From contig JAQGDQ010000222.1 of the NCBI GenBank assembly GCA_030141605.1, positions 124,001 to 188,000 on the forward strand: DNA of 64,000 nucleotides, given 5' to 3'. This DNA comes from Tubiluchus corallicola. Taxonomy: Eukaryota > Priapulida > Priapulimorpha > Priapulimorphida > Tubiluchidae. Shown piece after piece: positions 1 to 11,250 of the stretch. The position numbers and the translations under genes were made by a program. The notes below the pieces were generated by a model that saw nothing but the letters and a program-made list of their open reading frames with translations, did no database searches and was not told the DNA's origin. Position 1 is the stretch's first letter. Each line of letters begins with the position of its first letter.

Positions 1-220
1 TGTCCCCATTGTTGTTGTTACATGATTTGCAGTTCTGGAGACGTTGCGATTGCGTTAGAAGACCTTCGTACACATTTAAATCACTGACGCATCCAAACAT
101 ATCTGCATCCAGAGAGTTAGTCCAATATGCGCCAATGGAGCCAAACACCTCGTCGTCACCAATGTTTGAAAGATCGGGCCCAGGGTCGCTGAGATCTACT
201 TCAAGTGTAAAACCACCAAA
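1..220 (-). CDS. LamG-like gene, exon D (runs off the window)
   Basis: Acceptor tttattag, then an open frame from 220 to the window edge: FGGFTLEVDLSDPGPDLSNI, then GDDEVFGSIGAYWTNSLDAD, then MFGCVSDLNVYEGLLTQSQ and a Cys-containing stretch. The order (acidic loop, GxYW, then CVSDLNVYxGLLT) is what ends a LamG/pentraxin-like fold (compare the xGxISxLxVWxxxLS motif). Coding continues to the left of base 1. Confidence 0.6.
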
Positions 221-3200
221 CTAATAAATAAAAATGCAGATATTTGGTAGCCATAGTTTTTGTAGATGACGAAGGTTTTGAATGTAACAGCATCTATGCC
301 TCGTTATTTCATTGTTGAATTAATGTCCATTTGTTCCCTAGCCTGTATTACTGAGGAAAATTATATCAGAAACAAAGCTTGACCACTGTGTTTAATGTCC
401 ACTGTATTTAATTTAAACCATGAAACGTTTTTTATCAATGATGGTGTCTCTATGATGTAAATATCATATATACTACTAACATCTTCTCCACATTCTGAGT
501 AAAATCTGATCTTTCCTGCAGACTCACTGATTTCGACACAGCCATGGTGCCAGTATCCATCGCACAAACCTGACCCGAATATATTTCCAAAACCAGGTAC
601 GCTAAAAAGACAAAACCCCTAAATGTCACTGATTCTAAAGCACATCATAGTATCTCCATTACAGGCTTGTTATCTGGGTACCGACTGGTTGGCATAGTGC
701 TTGGATGCCTGCAAGATTTTCTATACCATAGATGAAATATTTTGGTATTCATGGGAATTCTGTTTTTTATAATTCTGGTCAGTCTGATATTCTGATTTAA
801 TAGCTAGAGGTCTTAATGACCTCTAGTTGCTCGTATGTAGTACAGAGAAAATATTACAAACTTACTGAACTTTTTTTGAAATTGACGTTATAAACATTGA
901 AAAGAAATTCGAAAAATTTGCTGAGAGCCATTTTCTTAGTGATAATCTTAGTTGAAATTTCAACTAAAATGTTAAATGTTAAAATTTTAAAACTTACTCT
1001 CCGCATGGAAGAGAAGTTTTGAAATTTAAAATCGACCAGATTACCATTGAGTCATCCAAACCATCAACTCCTGGTACAGCTGTTGACTTGTAGCACCTAC
1101 ATTGGAGAAATTACAAATTAAAAACAAAAAAAATTATACCCAAGATGCATGCAAGTTATGTTCGAAGAAAATGTGCTAATCCTTGTAATAGCTGTTTGTT
1201 AACCCTTCCAATAATAATAATTGACAGCTAGATTAAGGAATTAAAGCAAAACGGATCCAATTTTAAACCGTAGGTAAAAACAATCTACTCTTTAAAATAT
1301 TGAAAGGAAACATTCTGTTTTTTCAAAGATGACTTACAGGAAATGAGTATGTTGTGAACGCAACAAAAATACCTCTGTTATATAGATGATGCACGGATGG
1401 TGATGAAAAGGATGATGGCGAGGGTAATGATGGTAATTATGGTGACGACAACGACAGCGGCGATGATGACGACGATGATGATGGTGATGATGTTGATGAC
1501 ATAAAAGGTAACACTAAAAAAGCCTGCACATACCCACACAGGGTGAATTCAGAAAACTGTTTGCGTTTCTGTAAAATGGATCCTATAAGTTCCGCGCGAG
1601 TATTGTTCCTTCCATTAAAGCAAAGTTCAAAAACGTGAGGATCAAGTTTGGCACACGGCTCTCCTGAAATTCATTTAGTGCTATATTAATATTCTTAGTC
1701 AGTAAACAATTGCGTACCGACATTAATACTGGTCAATTTAAAAGTTTAAATTAACAGTAATAGAGTGAGATTGTATTATTTTACATTAATTAATTATGTG
1801 TCTCATGTAATCATGATAAATTTTGACTGATTTTTTAAGAATCACTGAAACAGTAGTTGACAAAACGTGGAATCAGCACTGAAACGTTATCCTGAACAGA
1901 CATTTATGAAATGTAACTTAAAGAAGTGTAAGGGGGTATTATGAAAACTAAACTCACAACAACTTTTCCCAAGCTTGATTAAATGCGAATTATTTAATAA
2001 ATTTTATTTTATTTCTTTTCTTTTCAATGCTAAGTGACTTTTTTTACTACTGGGTTATTTCTTTATACTGTTTTTCATTTTGTGAGCCGAGCCGAAATTC
2101 CGTGATTGAATTTTCAACTTACCCTTTGCAGTAAAGTAAATGCTTAATGGAAAATTTAGATAGTTGAAGTTTGGTGTAGCCACTGTGTACGGATGTGCTC
2201 ACTGAAATATGAACTTTTTATTTTACAATAATCTTATCCGCTAACAATAGCAATGTCATTTAATTGAAATACTGAGTACTGACAGTTGGGTTTACCCTGC
2301 TTGGAATTTTTATTCTTGAGTTTCTTGTTAGCGTTTCGCCTCCTTTTGAATTTTGCACCACTTACCTAAAATAACAAATTTTTCATTTTCTCAGAATACT
2401 GTTGCATGTTTAGTACATCTAGTATAGGTTTTTGCAGATTGCTTAATTGATTAGCAGGGTTATAGACATACAGTTGTGTGTATGTTTATGCCCTAAAAGT
2501 GGCAGTTGCTGTTCGGCGGATGTCGAAGCATCTGATACCATGGCCGCCTGAGAGCGCAGTAGTATAATGACGGCCGTGCAACCAAACGTTTCGCCGCCAT
2601 TTAGTTTTAGTATTTGTGGATAGTGTTTTAATGTTGAAAATTAAATCTATCATCAATTATTTAGGAGATCATTTTGTTTTTTAACTCAATTTTTGTGTCA
2701 CCACAACGTGAAATAAGGCCTATATAGATACTGCAGTTAGATTAAAAATTGGATATGCACATTGTTTTAGCAATGTGCTCCCAAGCAGGACTTTTAGCAT
2801 TGCGATATTTTTTTATAATATGCAGAATCTGTGACATAATCCCATAAACATGCTGCTCGTTCAATCAGTTCTATAAAATTGAAAATTTACTCTTGCTCTT
2901 CTAAGGCTGGCATGTGCATTCCCTACTCCGTAGTCTGACTAAATTGTTTTTAGTAGTCTATAATTATGCGTTTATAATTACAACGTTTATAATAATGCAT
3001 ATCTTGTCCTAACACAAGTCACGGGAAAAAGAAAAACCAAAGCTGGAATACTGATCCCAGATTCGATGAAATATTTGGCTCACGACGTACAAAACAGAAC
3101 TTATTTCTATTTTCGGACAGCTGTTGTCTTCACGGCCACTTCGATAAATTCCGAGTATCACCTTTGATTTAAAATTAATGTAGTCTAATTTAGGCGATCA

Positions 3201-4914
3201 TTTCAGCAAGGCCAACATCGGCCGGTTTGTGTATTTTGGCGGCCGTGTATCTGTGACCATGTTATGTGGTGATGGTGTTGCTATATCAGCGACCGTAGTT
3301 GTGATCTTATTTCTTTTAACAACTGCTATTCTACCACATTCCGTTGTCTACCACAACCGTCAACCACAAACCGTTGGAGTGTGGAGTATTAAAGTCTGCG
3401 ATGAGTTTTAGAATTTAAAATACAGAGACATAACAGAAAATTTCCATACGCTCATTTATTTTATTTTATCGCCTTTTTTGCAACTTTAACACATACAATT
3501 TTAAGATTATTCTTTGTGAGTATGTACAGAGATATGTATAGCTTATGTGGCACTGTGATATTCACTTTCAAAAATGCCAGGGGTATTCTTTCTTCAACAG
3601 AGCAGTTGCTCTCAAATCAGTGTAAATCACTGAGGAAATCTTAATTTGTGTACACACGATGGGTATCTTTTCACTTATTAATATTATAGGAAAATTTTGG
3701 CGGAGAGTCAAAAATAGTGTGCTGGTTATGTGTGGTTCATTTATTTACTTACATAGTATACTTCAGTAGGAAAGTTGCAGCTATAGGAAAGCTTTCCAAC
3801 TAGTTAATGTGTTAGTTTTATTCTGAGGTCACGTAACCCAGGCACTATTAGTTTAAAAATTGCGCATTTTGTTGGTCTAAAAATGCAAATTACACAATTT
3901 TTTTAGAATTGGAAGTGGACCACAAATCTTGACAACTGAGACTTCAAAACACTAAGGAAGTGTGACCAAAACATTTCGTGACCTAGGCACAACAAAATTC
4001 GTTTCCCCTACAGTTATATGCTCGCGCCGCTTGCTTTATAATTTTTGGACAAATTCCGAGAATACGGCCCAAGTGGTCAGTTCTTTCAGTGGTCAGTGTC
4101 GTTGTTATTGTGGACGCAATAAAAAATGCTGTACGTGCCGTCTACTCTGTGAACGTTCCGTAGGAATGGTCTTCATAATAGACGCTTACCACTACACTTC
4201 AGAATTGCTCATAAATTAATTATAGTAGTATAGTTTATTGACTATAAATACGGTGATTAATACAGAAACTAGGGTAGCAGAAAATAATAAAGTTTACAGT
4301 CCATTGATTATTCTTTTCAAGAATTTATCACAGGTGGATCATATTAGCAAAATAGTTGTACCAACTTTATACCATTGAAAAAGTTGTCATACATTTTACT
4401 TTGATATTTTAAGCGAAGAGTAAACATTAATAAAACCACTTTTAGTTTTGAAAAGTTTGTAGCACTTGAGAGCAAATTTCAAATGCATGGTTGCTCTCCA
4501 TAATATTAGACAGTGCTGAAAAGTTCACACTAGGATATTTCCTTCTAATTTCAGTAGTTGTTAAGCGCCCGACTCTTTACAGAAGGCATGTACTGCATCT
4601 TGAAGCTTTACTCATCATTCTCTCCTACGAATCCTGCCCTCATAATGGCAGTCTTCGTATGAGCAACACAGAAGCACAGAGACAGTCAGTCAAGCAACTT
4701 CTCGTTAGCTTCGTTACATCGGTCATGAGTAACACCCCCCCCCCCCCCACCCACCCACTCCCCTACACACACACACACAAAGGATTTTTATCCCACATAG
4801 AATGACAATTGCGATTTACTGGCACAAGTAAACCGCAACTCAGCAAAAAATAAAGGAAAGGCTTACCAAACTCAACAGTCCAAGCGCTAAGATTAACCAC
4901 GTCACTAACTGCAT
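1..4914 (-). CDS. Secreted LamG/pentraxin-like domain protein (partial gene, several exons)
   Basis: Gene-level entry for a minus-strand gene that leaves the window at base 1. Exons seen, in transcript order: 4,914-4,867 (signal peptide), then an unresolved stretch, then 1,663-1,534, 1,096-998, 601-481 and 220-1. The last four are phase-compatible: 2-nt lead-in, phase 2, phase 2, phase 0. Together they read as one jelly-roll of the laminin-G/pentraxin type: a strand resembling FTLCG, the hallmark DGYWHHGC, and a final strand pair around GSIGAYW and MFGCVSDLNVYEGLL. Proteins of this fold are usually extracellular lectin or adhesion modules, and the leader exon fits that. The signal exon ends in phase 0 while 1,663-1,534 needs phase 1, so at least one more exon should lie between 1,664 and 4,866. 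Whether the leader belongs to the same gene is inference. Exact family is not determined. Confidence 0.55.
481..601 (-). CDS. LamG-like gene, internal exon C
   Basis: Acceptor ctttttag, one-nucleotide lead-in, then VPGFGNIFGSGLCDGYWHHG and CVEISESAGKIRFYSECGED. DGYWHHGCVE matches the DGxWHHxCVTW signature at the centre of LamG and pentraxin domains. I ended the exon at a gttagt donor because it gives the phase 0 needed by exon D. That donor is weak, and the frame stays open to 361, so the 3' end is less sure than the rest. Confidence 0.55.
998..1096 (-). CDS. LamG-like gene, internal exon B
   Basis: Acceptor aatgtag, 99 nt, donor gtaagt. It reads CYKSTAVPGVDGLDDSMVIW then a segment ending FKTSLPCG, with a one-nucleotide lead-in that completes the last codon of exon A. 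Cysteines at both ends could pair. It ends in phase 2 and joins exon C as an Asp codon. Confidence 0.55.
1237..1360 (+). repeat. Interspersed repeat R1, fragment
   Basis: Shares a long near-identical stretch (the segment ending in ttgaaaggaaacat) with the reverse complement of 47,940-48,008 and, more weakly, with 25,380-25,470. Only the first ~120 bp of the family is present here. Confidence 0.7.
1383..1501. repeat. Degenerate GAT/GAC trinucleotide array
   Basis: About 120 bp of gat, gac, ggt and gat-type triplets with substitutions, in the intron between exons A and B of the minus-strand gene. Similar arrays lie at 20,278 and 35,140. Confidence 0.8.
1534..1663 (-). CDS. LamG-like gene, internal exon A
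   Basis: Acceptor atttcag, then a 130-nt exon with a 2-nt lead-in, read as EPCAKLDPHVFELCFNGR... through ...FSEFTLCG, then donor gtatgt. Two cysteines flank the first half. The FTLCG end resembles the first core strand (FTVCxW-like) of pentraxin/LamG jelly-rolls. It ends in phase 2, which matches exon B exactly. Confidence 0.55.
1664..4866. other. No resolved gene; probable large intron(s)
   Basis: Nothing firm found in 1,664-4,866. Short open frames at 3,229-3,411 and 3,962-4,219 have no recognisable domain. A minus-strand Thr/Pro-rich stretch near 3,190-3,310 could be a linker exon of the LamG-like gene but lacks a clear donor. GC is locally higher at 2,510-2,600. A C14 run and CA repeat lie at 4,735-4,780. 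Confidence 0.4.
4867..4914 (-). CDS. Signal-peptide exon (first exon, minus-strand gene)
   Basis: On the minus strand an ATG at 4,914 opens 16 codons, MQLVTWLILALGLLSL, followed at once by a good donor (gtaagc). A short start codon exon with a basic-free N-terminus and a hydrophobic leucine-rich core is typical of a secretory leader whose cleavage site lies in exon 2. AT-rich TATA-like sequence lies just upstream. No in-frame continuation past the donor is needed. Assignment to the LamG-like gene downstream is inference from strand and order. Confidence 0.5.
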
Positions 4915-5042
4915 TTTTCCGACTATATAAATATAAAAATAGAAAATTTGATCGAAAAACCGAAAACTATTTTCTCATTTTCTTTAGGTTACGCCGAAAT
5001 CAAACAAGTTAACGAATGTACAATGTTTCAGCCAACGTATGC

Positions 5043-5279
5043 TGTTGGGGATAATGATACTGTCATGTGCTGCCACCTTTTAGGCCTTTAGGCCTTGAAT
5101 GAATTTCTTGCTTTAAATTTGGACTGTATACTTATATACTCAGGTGATTAATCTTTCTTTATACAGAAGGCAATAGGACAGTAAAGTGTCACACTGTCTA
5201 GATCCTGCTTAATTTAGCCTGATTTGATCATTTGGTAAATGCTTGTGACTTGCAGTTTGTTGATGCTTTTAAGATTTAA
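5043..5279 (+). repeat. BEL/Pao 5' LTR (at least the left part)
   Basis: Starts TGTTGGGG and aligns without gaps to 11,014-11,250 with four substitutions. Similarity stops at aagatttaa. The following sequence is not an obvious tRNA primer site, suggesting loss of the right end of this LTR. Confidence 0.9.
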
Positions 5280-5308
5280 TTGACTTAGCACAATGGATGT
5301 CACTGTAG

Positions 5309-7010
5309 ACGAGCAATGCAAAAAGCACAAGACAGCGAAGCCAAATCACAAAGAAAATTACAAAGATTAATGAGATGTTAAGTGCTGAGGACTCCACACA
5401 AGCAATTTCAACACAGGTTATGGAGCTTGATGAATTATATCGGACATTTTATGAGATTCATCGAACCTTGCATAGTCTTTTAAATGATGATGATAGGATT
5501 GCCTGCCAGGAGTACTTGAAGGATGTAGATGCAAGCATCAATGCTGTCAAAAATGCAGTCGAAGGCTTACTTGAGTGTGGATGTTGGGCAAACAAACACT
5601 GGAGTACAGCCCAAGGAAACGCAAGGAGCAGGAGCTGTTAATGCAAAGTCTTCAGCTTCAAGAACAATGAAGTCCAGGAGCTCTCTTAGTAGCATAAAGG
5701 CCAAGGTTATGGCAAGAAGAGCTTCTCTAGAAGTCGCTATATTAGAAGAACAAAGACAGTTGGACTTGGCAGAATTGGAACTGAAGCAAAAACGGAAACA
5801 ATTGGAATTAAAAGGACAGATGGATAAAGTGGAAGCTGAACAGAAGGCTATAGCTGAAGCTGAAGGAAGTGATCAAGAGCTTGGGTCAGATGATGCGTTC
5901 CCTGTTACACAAATAAATCGTACTAGAGATTGGGTCAATGAGCAGCAACGTACTCATGAGTCTGCATATTCAGCACAAAGAGGTCCTAGTCCAGATAATG
6001 CTGACAATCTGCCAGCATATGACCTGCAAAGGACTGAACAGTTCGGACATGATCTGAACTGATCTGCTACAACTTCCGAAGGCTGAGCTCAATAAATTTA
6101 AAGGAAATCCGCTTGAGTACTGGGAATTTTGTAGAACGTTTGACCATTTCATTGATCACACAACAGCAAGTGACTGTGCTAAACTAAACCAGTTGTTTCA
6201 GTACTGTGAAGGTGAAGCTTTAGAAGTGTTCAGATGCTGTGCTGTTATGGACCCTAGTGAAGGCTATCGCTGTGCAAAGAAACTTCTGCAGGAGCGTTTT
6301 GGTAACTCTCACAAGATATCTCAAGCTTGGATAGACAGGCTTATTCAAGGACCACCCGTCGACCCTGCAAGAAGGCAAGAAGTTGCAACATTTGGCAGAT
6401 GACTTACGTAGTTGCAAAATTAGTTTGGAAGCAATGGGTAGAGTTGATGAGGTTGAGTCAAGAAGAATAATGGTTAAGATTATGAATAGATTGCCAAAAT
6501 GCCTGCAAGGGCGTTGGAGGTCTAAAGTAGCTGACGAGTTGGAGAAATCTGACAGATACACTGGAATTAGTGCTTTATCTACCTTTCTAGACAGAGCTGC
6601 CAGAGAGGCCACTGATCCAGTTTTTGGGACAACTTCACTAAAACGCACACTGAACAGGGGCAAAGTAAAGTCTAACAGGATCAATCAACAAGCTTCGCTG
6701 CTGTGACATTGAGGAAAGATGACAAGAATGCCAGAATAAATAATCAGAATTTTGATCCAAAATGTCTAATTTGTTCAGGCAAACATTACTTGGACCAGTG
6801 TAATTTGTTTTTAGACAAAGAACCGCCTGATAGACTCCGCTTTATAAAGGAACGGAAACTTTGTTTCAATTGCTTCAAGGGAAGGCATTTTAGCCAAACT
6901 TGTTCTAGGATCAAACGGTGTAACGTAGGAACATGTGGGCGTAAACATTCATCCCTCCTACATGATACTTTCAGCAGCTATTGTCAGAGCATGACAACAT
7001 CTTCAGAGAA
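5309..7010 (+). pseudogene. gag: BEL/Pao gag region (broken in several places)
   Basis: Gag-type coding sequence in four reading-frame pieces. The first (frame open from 5,309; ATG 5,375) carries a heptad-rich N-terminal segment and shifts frame near 5,570. The second (to 6,062) holds a long charged coiled coil rich in Glu, Lys and Gln. The third begins at about 6,061 with a KFKGNPLEYW motif typical of retrotransposon Gag (the UBN2/DUF1759 type), shifting again near 6,375. The fourth holds two zinc knuckles near 6,750-6,910, with CxxC and CFNCFKGRHFSQTC patterns. The frames overlap by only a few bases, so small indels explain the breaks. Confidence 0.88.
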
Positions 7011-7139
7011 TGTCATTTCAAAGGACAAAATGTGCAGCGAACAGACACGACTGAATGTTGTACTCAAAGCAAGACAACCAATGACGAAGCTGCCAAGGCT
7101 GACAACTATACTTGTCGTACTGAGAATAAGAAAGATAAG

Positions 7140-7616
7140 ACTGCTCTACCAGTTGTCTCGGTAATTGTTGGTGTACCTAACTCAACAAAGACAGTTAATT
7201 CTTATGCACTTCTTGATCCTGGGAGCACACGGACCTTTGCTTCCATGGATCTCGTAAAGAAATTAGATTTGACCGGTCAGAAAGGAAGTTTACTTGTGTC
7301 AACTTTGTCAGGAGAATCTGATGAAGATATCACAAAGGTAACCTTGCAGGTTCAATCAACTGGAGGAAAAAATAAGCAACTGATTAGTCTGGATACAGTC
7401 TATGCTCTAGAACAGTTTCCTTCTTTAAGAGATAATTTTATCTCAAGTTCTGATTTGACTAGCTGGAAACATTTGCGAGGCCTTCCATTTGCTCGTGTGA
7501 GACCGGGTGAAGATGTTGAACTCATTATAGGTCAAGATTGTGCACAGGCATATGTACCTTTGCAAGTGAAACGAGGCAGGTTTGGGCAGCCGTATGCTAT
7601 AAGAACACCATTGTGA
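7140..7616 (+). pseudogene. BEL/Pao aspartic protease region
   Basis: Open frame carrying YALLDPGSTRTF, the position of the retropepsin active site (usually DSG or DTG; here DPG, which would be unusual for an active enzyme), followed by the hydrophobic strands of a DUF1758-type protease. It ends at an in-frame TGA (7,614-7,616) and the same frame continues open past it, so this is a nonsense change inside the polyprotein. Upstream it is joined to the zinc-knuckle frame by a frameshift near 7,090-7,140. Confidence 0.85.
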
Positions 7617-8965
7617 TGGACGTTTCATGGCAGTGTTGGTAGCGCTGAACAAGAAAATGCCATGGTTAACATGATCATATCTACTTTCAGTTTAGAGGGA
7701 TATGTGCGAAAATTCTGGGAGATTGACAAATATGGCACAACTGACGGAATGCCAATGTCTGTAGAAGATAGACAGGTGTTGAAGTTATGGGACAGACGGC
7801 CACTTTGGAAAATCAACATTACATGATGGATATTCCCTTCAAAAAGGTGCCACCAGACTTTCCAGACAGGCTGCCTGTAGCACAAGGGCGGCTTCAGTTT
7901 CTCAAAGCCCGTTTGAAGAAGAATCCTTCTCTGCATGAGCAATATATGAAAGGTATGAAAGACTTATTGATGCGTGGCTATGCTGAACCTGTCGATAGCT
8001 GGGATGGTGTAAAAGGGTACACTTGGTATTTGCCCCATCACGGCGTTCTTAACCCCAACAAGCCAAAGTTGAGGATTGTCTTTGACTGTGGCATGGTGGT
8101 TGAAGGTGTCTCTTTAAACATGAACGTTTTACCCGGTCCAAATCTGACGAACAAGTTGCTGGGAGTTTTGATACGGTTCCGAGAAAATCAGGTTGCTGTC
8201 ATGGGTGATATTGAAGGGATGTTCAATGAAGTGCTAGTGTCACCTGATCACAGAGATTCTCTCAGGTTTTTATGGTTCCCACAAGGCAACCTTGAGGAGG
8301 ATCCAATGCCTTTTAGAATGACACGCCACCTGTTTGGCGGATGTTGGAGTCCCGCTGCTGCGACTTATGCTCTTCAGAAAGCAGCTACTGATAACACAAA
8401 CTTCTTTCCAACTGATGTTGTTGATTCTGTTATGCGAGATTTTTACGTGGATGACTGTCTCCGCTCATTTAACTTGATCTCAGAAACTGTTGACTTTGTG
8501 GCTAGTCTTAGTGTACTGTTGATGAGAGGTGGTTTTAGAATAACCAAGTGGATTAGCAATAGCAGGATAGTCATGGAATCCATCACTGAAGAAGATCGTG
8601 CAGGAACCATGAAAAATTTAGATCTTTTTAAAGGAGTGTTGCCTGTTGAGAGAGCACTTGACCTTCAGTGGAATATTGAGACGGACCAACTACGTATCAA
8701 GGTTAATGATTGCAAGAGAGCTTATACAAAGAGAGGTCTGTTGAGTGCCCTAAGTTCAGTATACGACCCATTCGGACTGGTTTGTCCAGTGATCTTAGTA
8801 GCCAAACGGATGTTTCAAGAAGAATGTAAGCTCGACAAGAATTGGGACGATCCGATAAAAGAGGAAATCTTTGCTGATTGGAGCAAGTGGCTAGAAGAAC
8901 TTCCATTGCTGAATATGTTTGGAGTCCCTAGGTGCTTTGTTCCCCCCCCCCCCCGACTTTGGTGA
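7617..8965 (+). pseudogene. pol: BEL/Pao reverse transcriptase region
   Basis: The frame before 7,790 and the long open frame 7,787-8,965 together cover the RT. Seen: LRIVFDCG (motif near the fingers), GDIEGMFNEV (first catalytic Asp), FRMTRHLFGGCWSP, and FYVDDCLRS with the two catalytic aspartates. The connection domain follows with SALSSVYDPFGL, characteristic of BEL/Pao. A frameshift lies near 7,790, and the open frame ends just after a run of about 14 cytosines at 8,941-8,954, a likely slippage or sequencing-error site. Confidence 0.93.
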
Positions 8966-9004
8966 TCCAACATGCCATCAGTTGCATATTTTTTGTGATG
9001 CCTA

Positions 9005-9867
9005 TTGTTATTTGTTATTGTTATTGAAGTTTGCTTATTGTTTACAGCGGCATACTTAAGGATGCTGAATGCGGATGGAGAGACTTACACATGCTTGATA
9101 ATGGCAAAATCCAGACTGGCTCCCTTGAGAGGACAGACAATTCCACGCCTAGAATTATGTGCTGCCGTGGCAGCAGTTCATTGGGTAAAACTATAAAGGA
9201 AGAACTTAGACTGGTTGTCAATGAAACACTGTACTGGACGGACAGCATGATTGTGCTAAAATACATATTGAATAAAAATAGAAGATTCAAGGTATTTGTG
9301 GCCAATCGTGTCAGAGTTATTCATGAGATATCTGATACCAAACAATGGCATCATGTCAGCAGTAGTGAAAACCCAGCCGATTATGCTTCAAGAGGATGTT
9401 CAGCTAAAAAATTCTTAAGCCTTACCCAATGGCTAACAGGACCGAAATTTCTCATGACATCTTCAGAGCACTGGGACAAAACAACGCCAGAAATCAATGA
9501 TATAACAGAAGAGATGGAATGCAAACAAGATGATAGACTTAGAGCAAAGGTCTTTGCAGAGTCTGGTGCTGAAAAAAGCCCATCCGAGGAAGCATTACAG
9601 CAGTTGATAAACTATTACTCCTCATGGTATAAATTGAAGAAGGCAGTAGCTTGGCTCATCAGATTCAAGAAGTTACTGTCAAATACTGTGAAGGATCAAG
9701 AGAAAACCAATGTTCCAACAGGTAGTTTGTCTGTTGAAGAACTGAAAGAAGCTGAATTAAATCTGTTCCAATATGTTCAAGGAAGTCACTTCAAAAATGA
9801 AAGGACTACTCCTCAACAGAACTTAAAGATCAATAAAGGACCAAAATTCCAAAGGATAGCAAGCTAA
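9005..9867 (+). pseudogene. pol: BEL/Pao RNase H region
   Basis: Two overlapping frames (9,005-9,196 and 9,031-9,867) cover RNase H. Motifs seen include RGQTIPRLELCAA in one frame, then YWTDSMIVLKYI and WHHVSSSENPADYASRG in the other. These are the standard RNase H acidic positions and the NPAD motif of BEL/Pao. The switch of frame near 9,185 shows a small indel. The segment after 9,500 is the linker before integrase. Confidence 0.88.
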
Positions 9868-9869
9868 AA

Positions 9870-10983
9870 GCTCTGGATCCTGTACTATCTTCAGAGGACG
9901 TAATCTGCATAGGAGGACGAATTGAAGCAGGCATCAAATTATCTTACCCCGTGAGGATCACATAGTAGATCTGATACTTATGGAGATGCATGAAAATGTA
10001 GGCCATTGCTGTCGTGAATACTTAAGGGCCCTAGCAAGAGAAAAGTACTGGATAATAAAGGCCAGACCAAAGGTCAGGAAAATAATTTCAGACTGCACTG
10101 TTTGTAGACGCCGAGGTGCCAAGCCTATCTCACAAAGAATGTCTCCATTGCCAAGTGATCGAGTAGATCCAGGTAATCCGCCCTTTTTCAACACTGGCGT
10201 AGATTGTTTTGGGCCCGTTGTCGTAAAAAGAGCTCGCTCACACGTCAAATGATATGGCTGTCTCTTTACGTGTATGTCCACCCGGGCAGTTCACATTGAA
10301 GTACTGCACTCAATGAGCACTAGCAGGTTCATCAATGCTTTGGTGAGATTCATCAGTCGTCGCAGACACCCACGTTCAATTAGATGTGACAACGGTACAA
10401 ACATTGTAGGATCAGAGAGAGAACTTACAATAGCCATGAAAGAGCTTGACCAAGAAAAAATAAATGATACCCTGAGAAGACGCCAGATCCAGTGGAAGTT
10501 TAATGCTCCAAGTGCACCGCACCAAGGAGGTGTTTGGGAGAAAATTATAAGGTCAATTAAAAAAGTGATGTTGTCTGTCACCAGAGAACAAACACTGGAT
10601 GACGAAGGATTGCTTACGCTGATGACAAGTATCGAGCAAATTCTCAATTCGCGTCCTCGTACTGTCATTTCTGATGACCCAAAAGACATGGAGCCCCTGA
10701 CCTCAAACCACATCTTGCAAATGAAAGTGACTCCAAATATATCTGCCTACTCTTCAGCGCTTTCAAAAGTGGGAAGATGCCTCTCTCCAAATTAAGTCCA
10801 GGTGATGTCGTCCTAATTCTTGACTACACATGTCCACGTAGTGAGTGGCCCCTTGGCAGAGTCACACATGTATTTCCTGGTAAAGATGACCGAGTTCGGA
10901 CGGTGCAAGTCAAAACACCCACTTCAATTCTCAAACGACCCATTCAAAAGCTTTGCTTACTAGAAAGGGCTAATGGAAATTAA
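9870..10983 (+). pseudogene. pol: BEL/Pao integrase region and C-terminal domain
   Basis: Three frames in succession: 9,980-10,252, 10,274-10,795 and 10,777-10,983. The first has the HHCC zinc motif (GHCC ... CTVCRRR) and the first catalytic Asp in GVDCFGP. The second has RAVHIEV, the second Asp in IRCDNGT and the catalytic Glu in GGVWEKIIRSIK. The third is the DUF5641-type end ([10 protein letters not shown] ... [12 protein letters not shown]). An in-frame stop or frame shift separates the first two near 10,250, and a shift lies near 10,780. Catalytic residues are intact, but the frame is not continuous. Confidence 0.92.
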
Positions 10984-11013
10984 ACGTTAAAATCGTTTAA
11001 TAGGGGGGTGTGA

Positions 11014-11250
11014 TGTTGGGGATAATGATACTGTCATGTGCTGCCACTTTTTAGGCCTTTAGGCCTTGAATGAATTTCTTGCTTTAAATTTGGACTGTAT
11101 ACTTATATACTCAGGTGATTCATCTTTCTTTATACAGAAGGCAATAGGACAGTAAAGTGTCACACTGTCTAAATTCTGCTTAATTTAGCCTGATTTGATC
11201 ATTTGGTAAATGCTTGTGACTTGCAGTTTGTTGATGCTTTTAAGATTTAA
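11014..11250 (+). repeat. BEL/Pao 3' LTR (may extend to about 11,451)
   Basis: Matches 5,043-5,279 over 237 bp. Beyond 11,250 the sequence has an AATAAA near 11,398 and ends gggaca near 11,451, which would make a TG...CA LTR if the 5' copy is truncated. Confidence 0.88.

Larger units (their letters stand above)
5043..11250 (+). mobile_element. BEL/Pao LTR retrotransposon, inactivated
   Basis: Two 237-bp direct LTR segments (5,043-5,279 and 11,014-11,250) differ at four positions and flank gag, zinc knuckles, an aspartic protease, reverse transcriptase (YVDDC), RNase H and integrase in the order of BEL/Pao elements. A purine tract (gggggg) sits just before the 3' LTR. The coding region is broken by several frameshifts and one in-frame stop, so it cannot make an intact polyprotein as sequenced. 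I see no convincing target-site duplication. The LTR segments do not end in CA, so the true 3' LTR may run on to about 11,451 (ends gggaca) and the 5' copy may have lost its right part. Confidence 0.93.
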
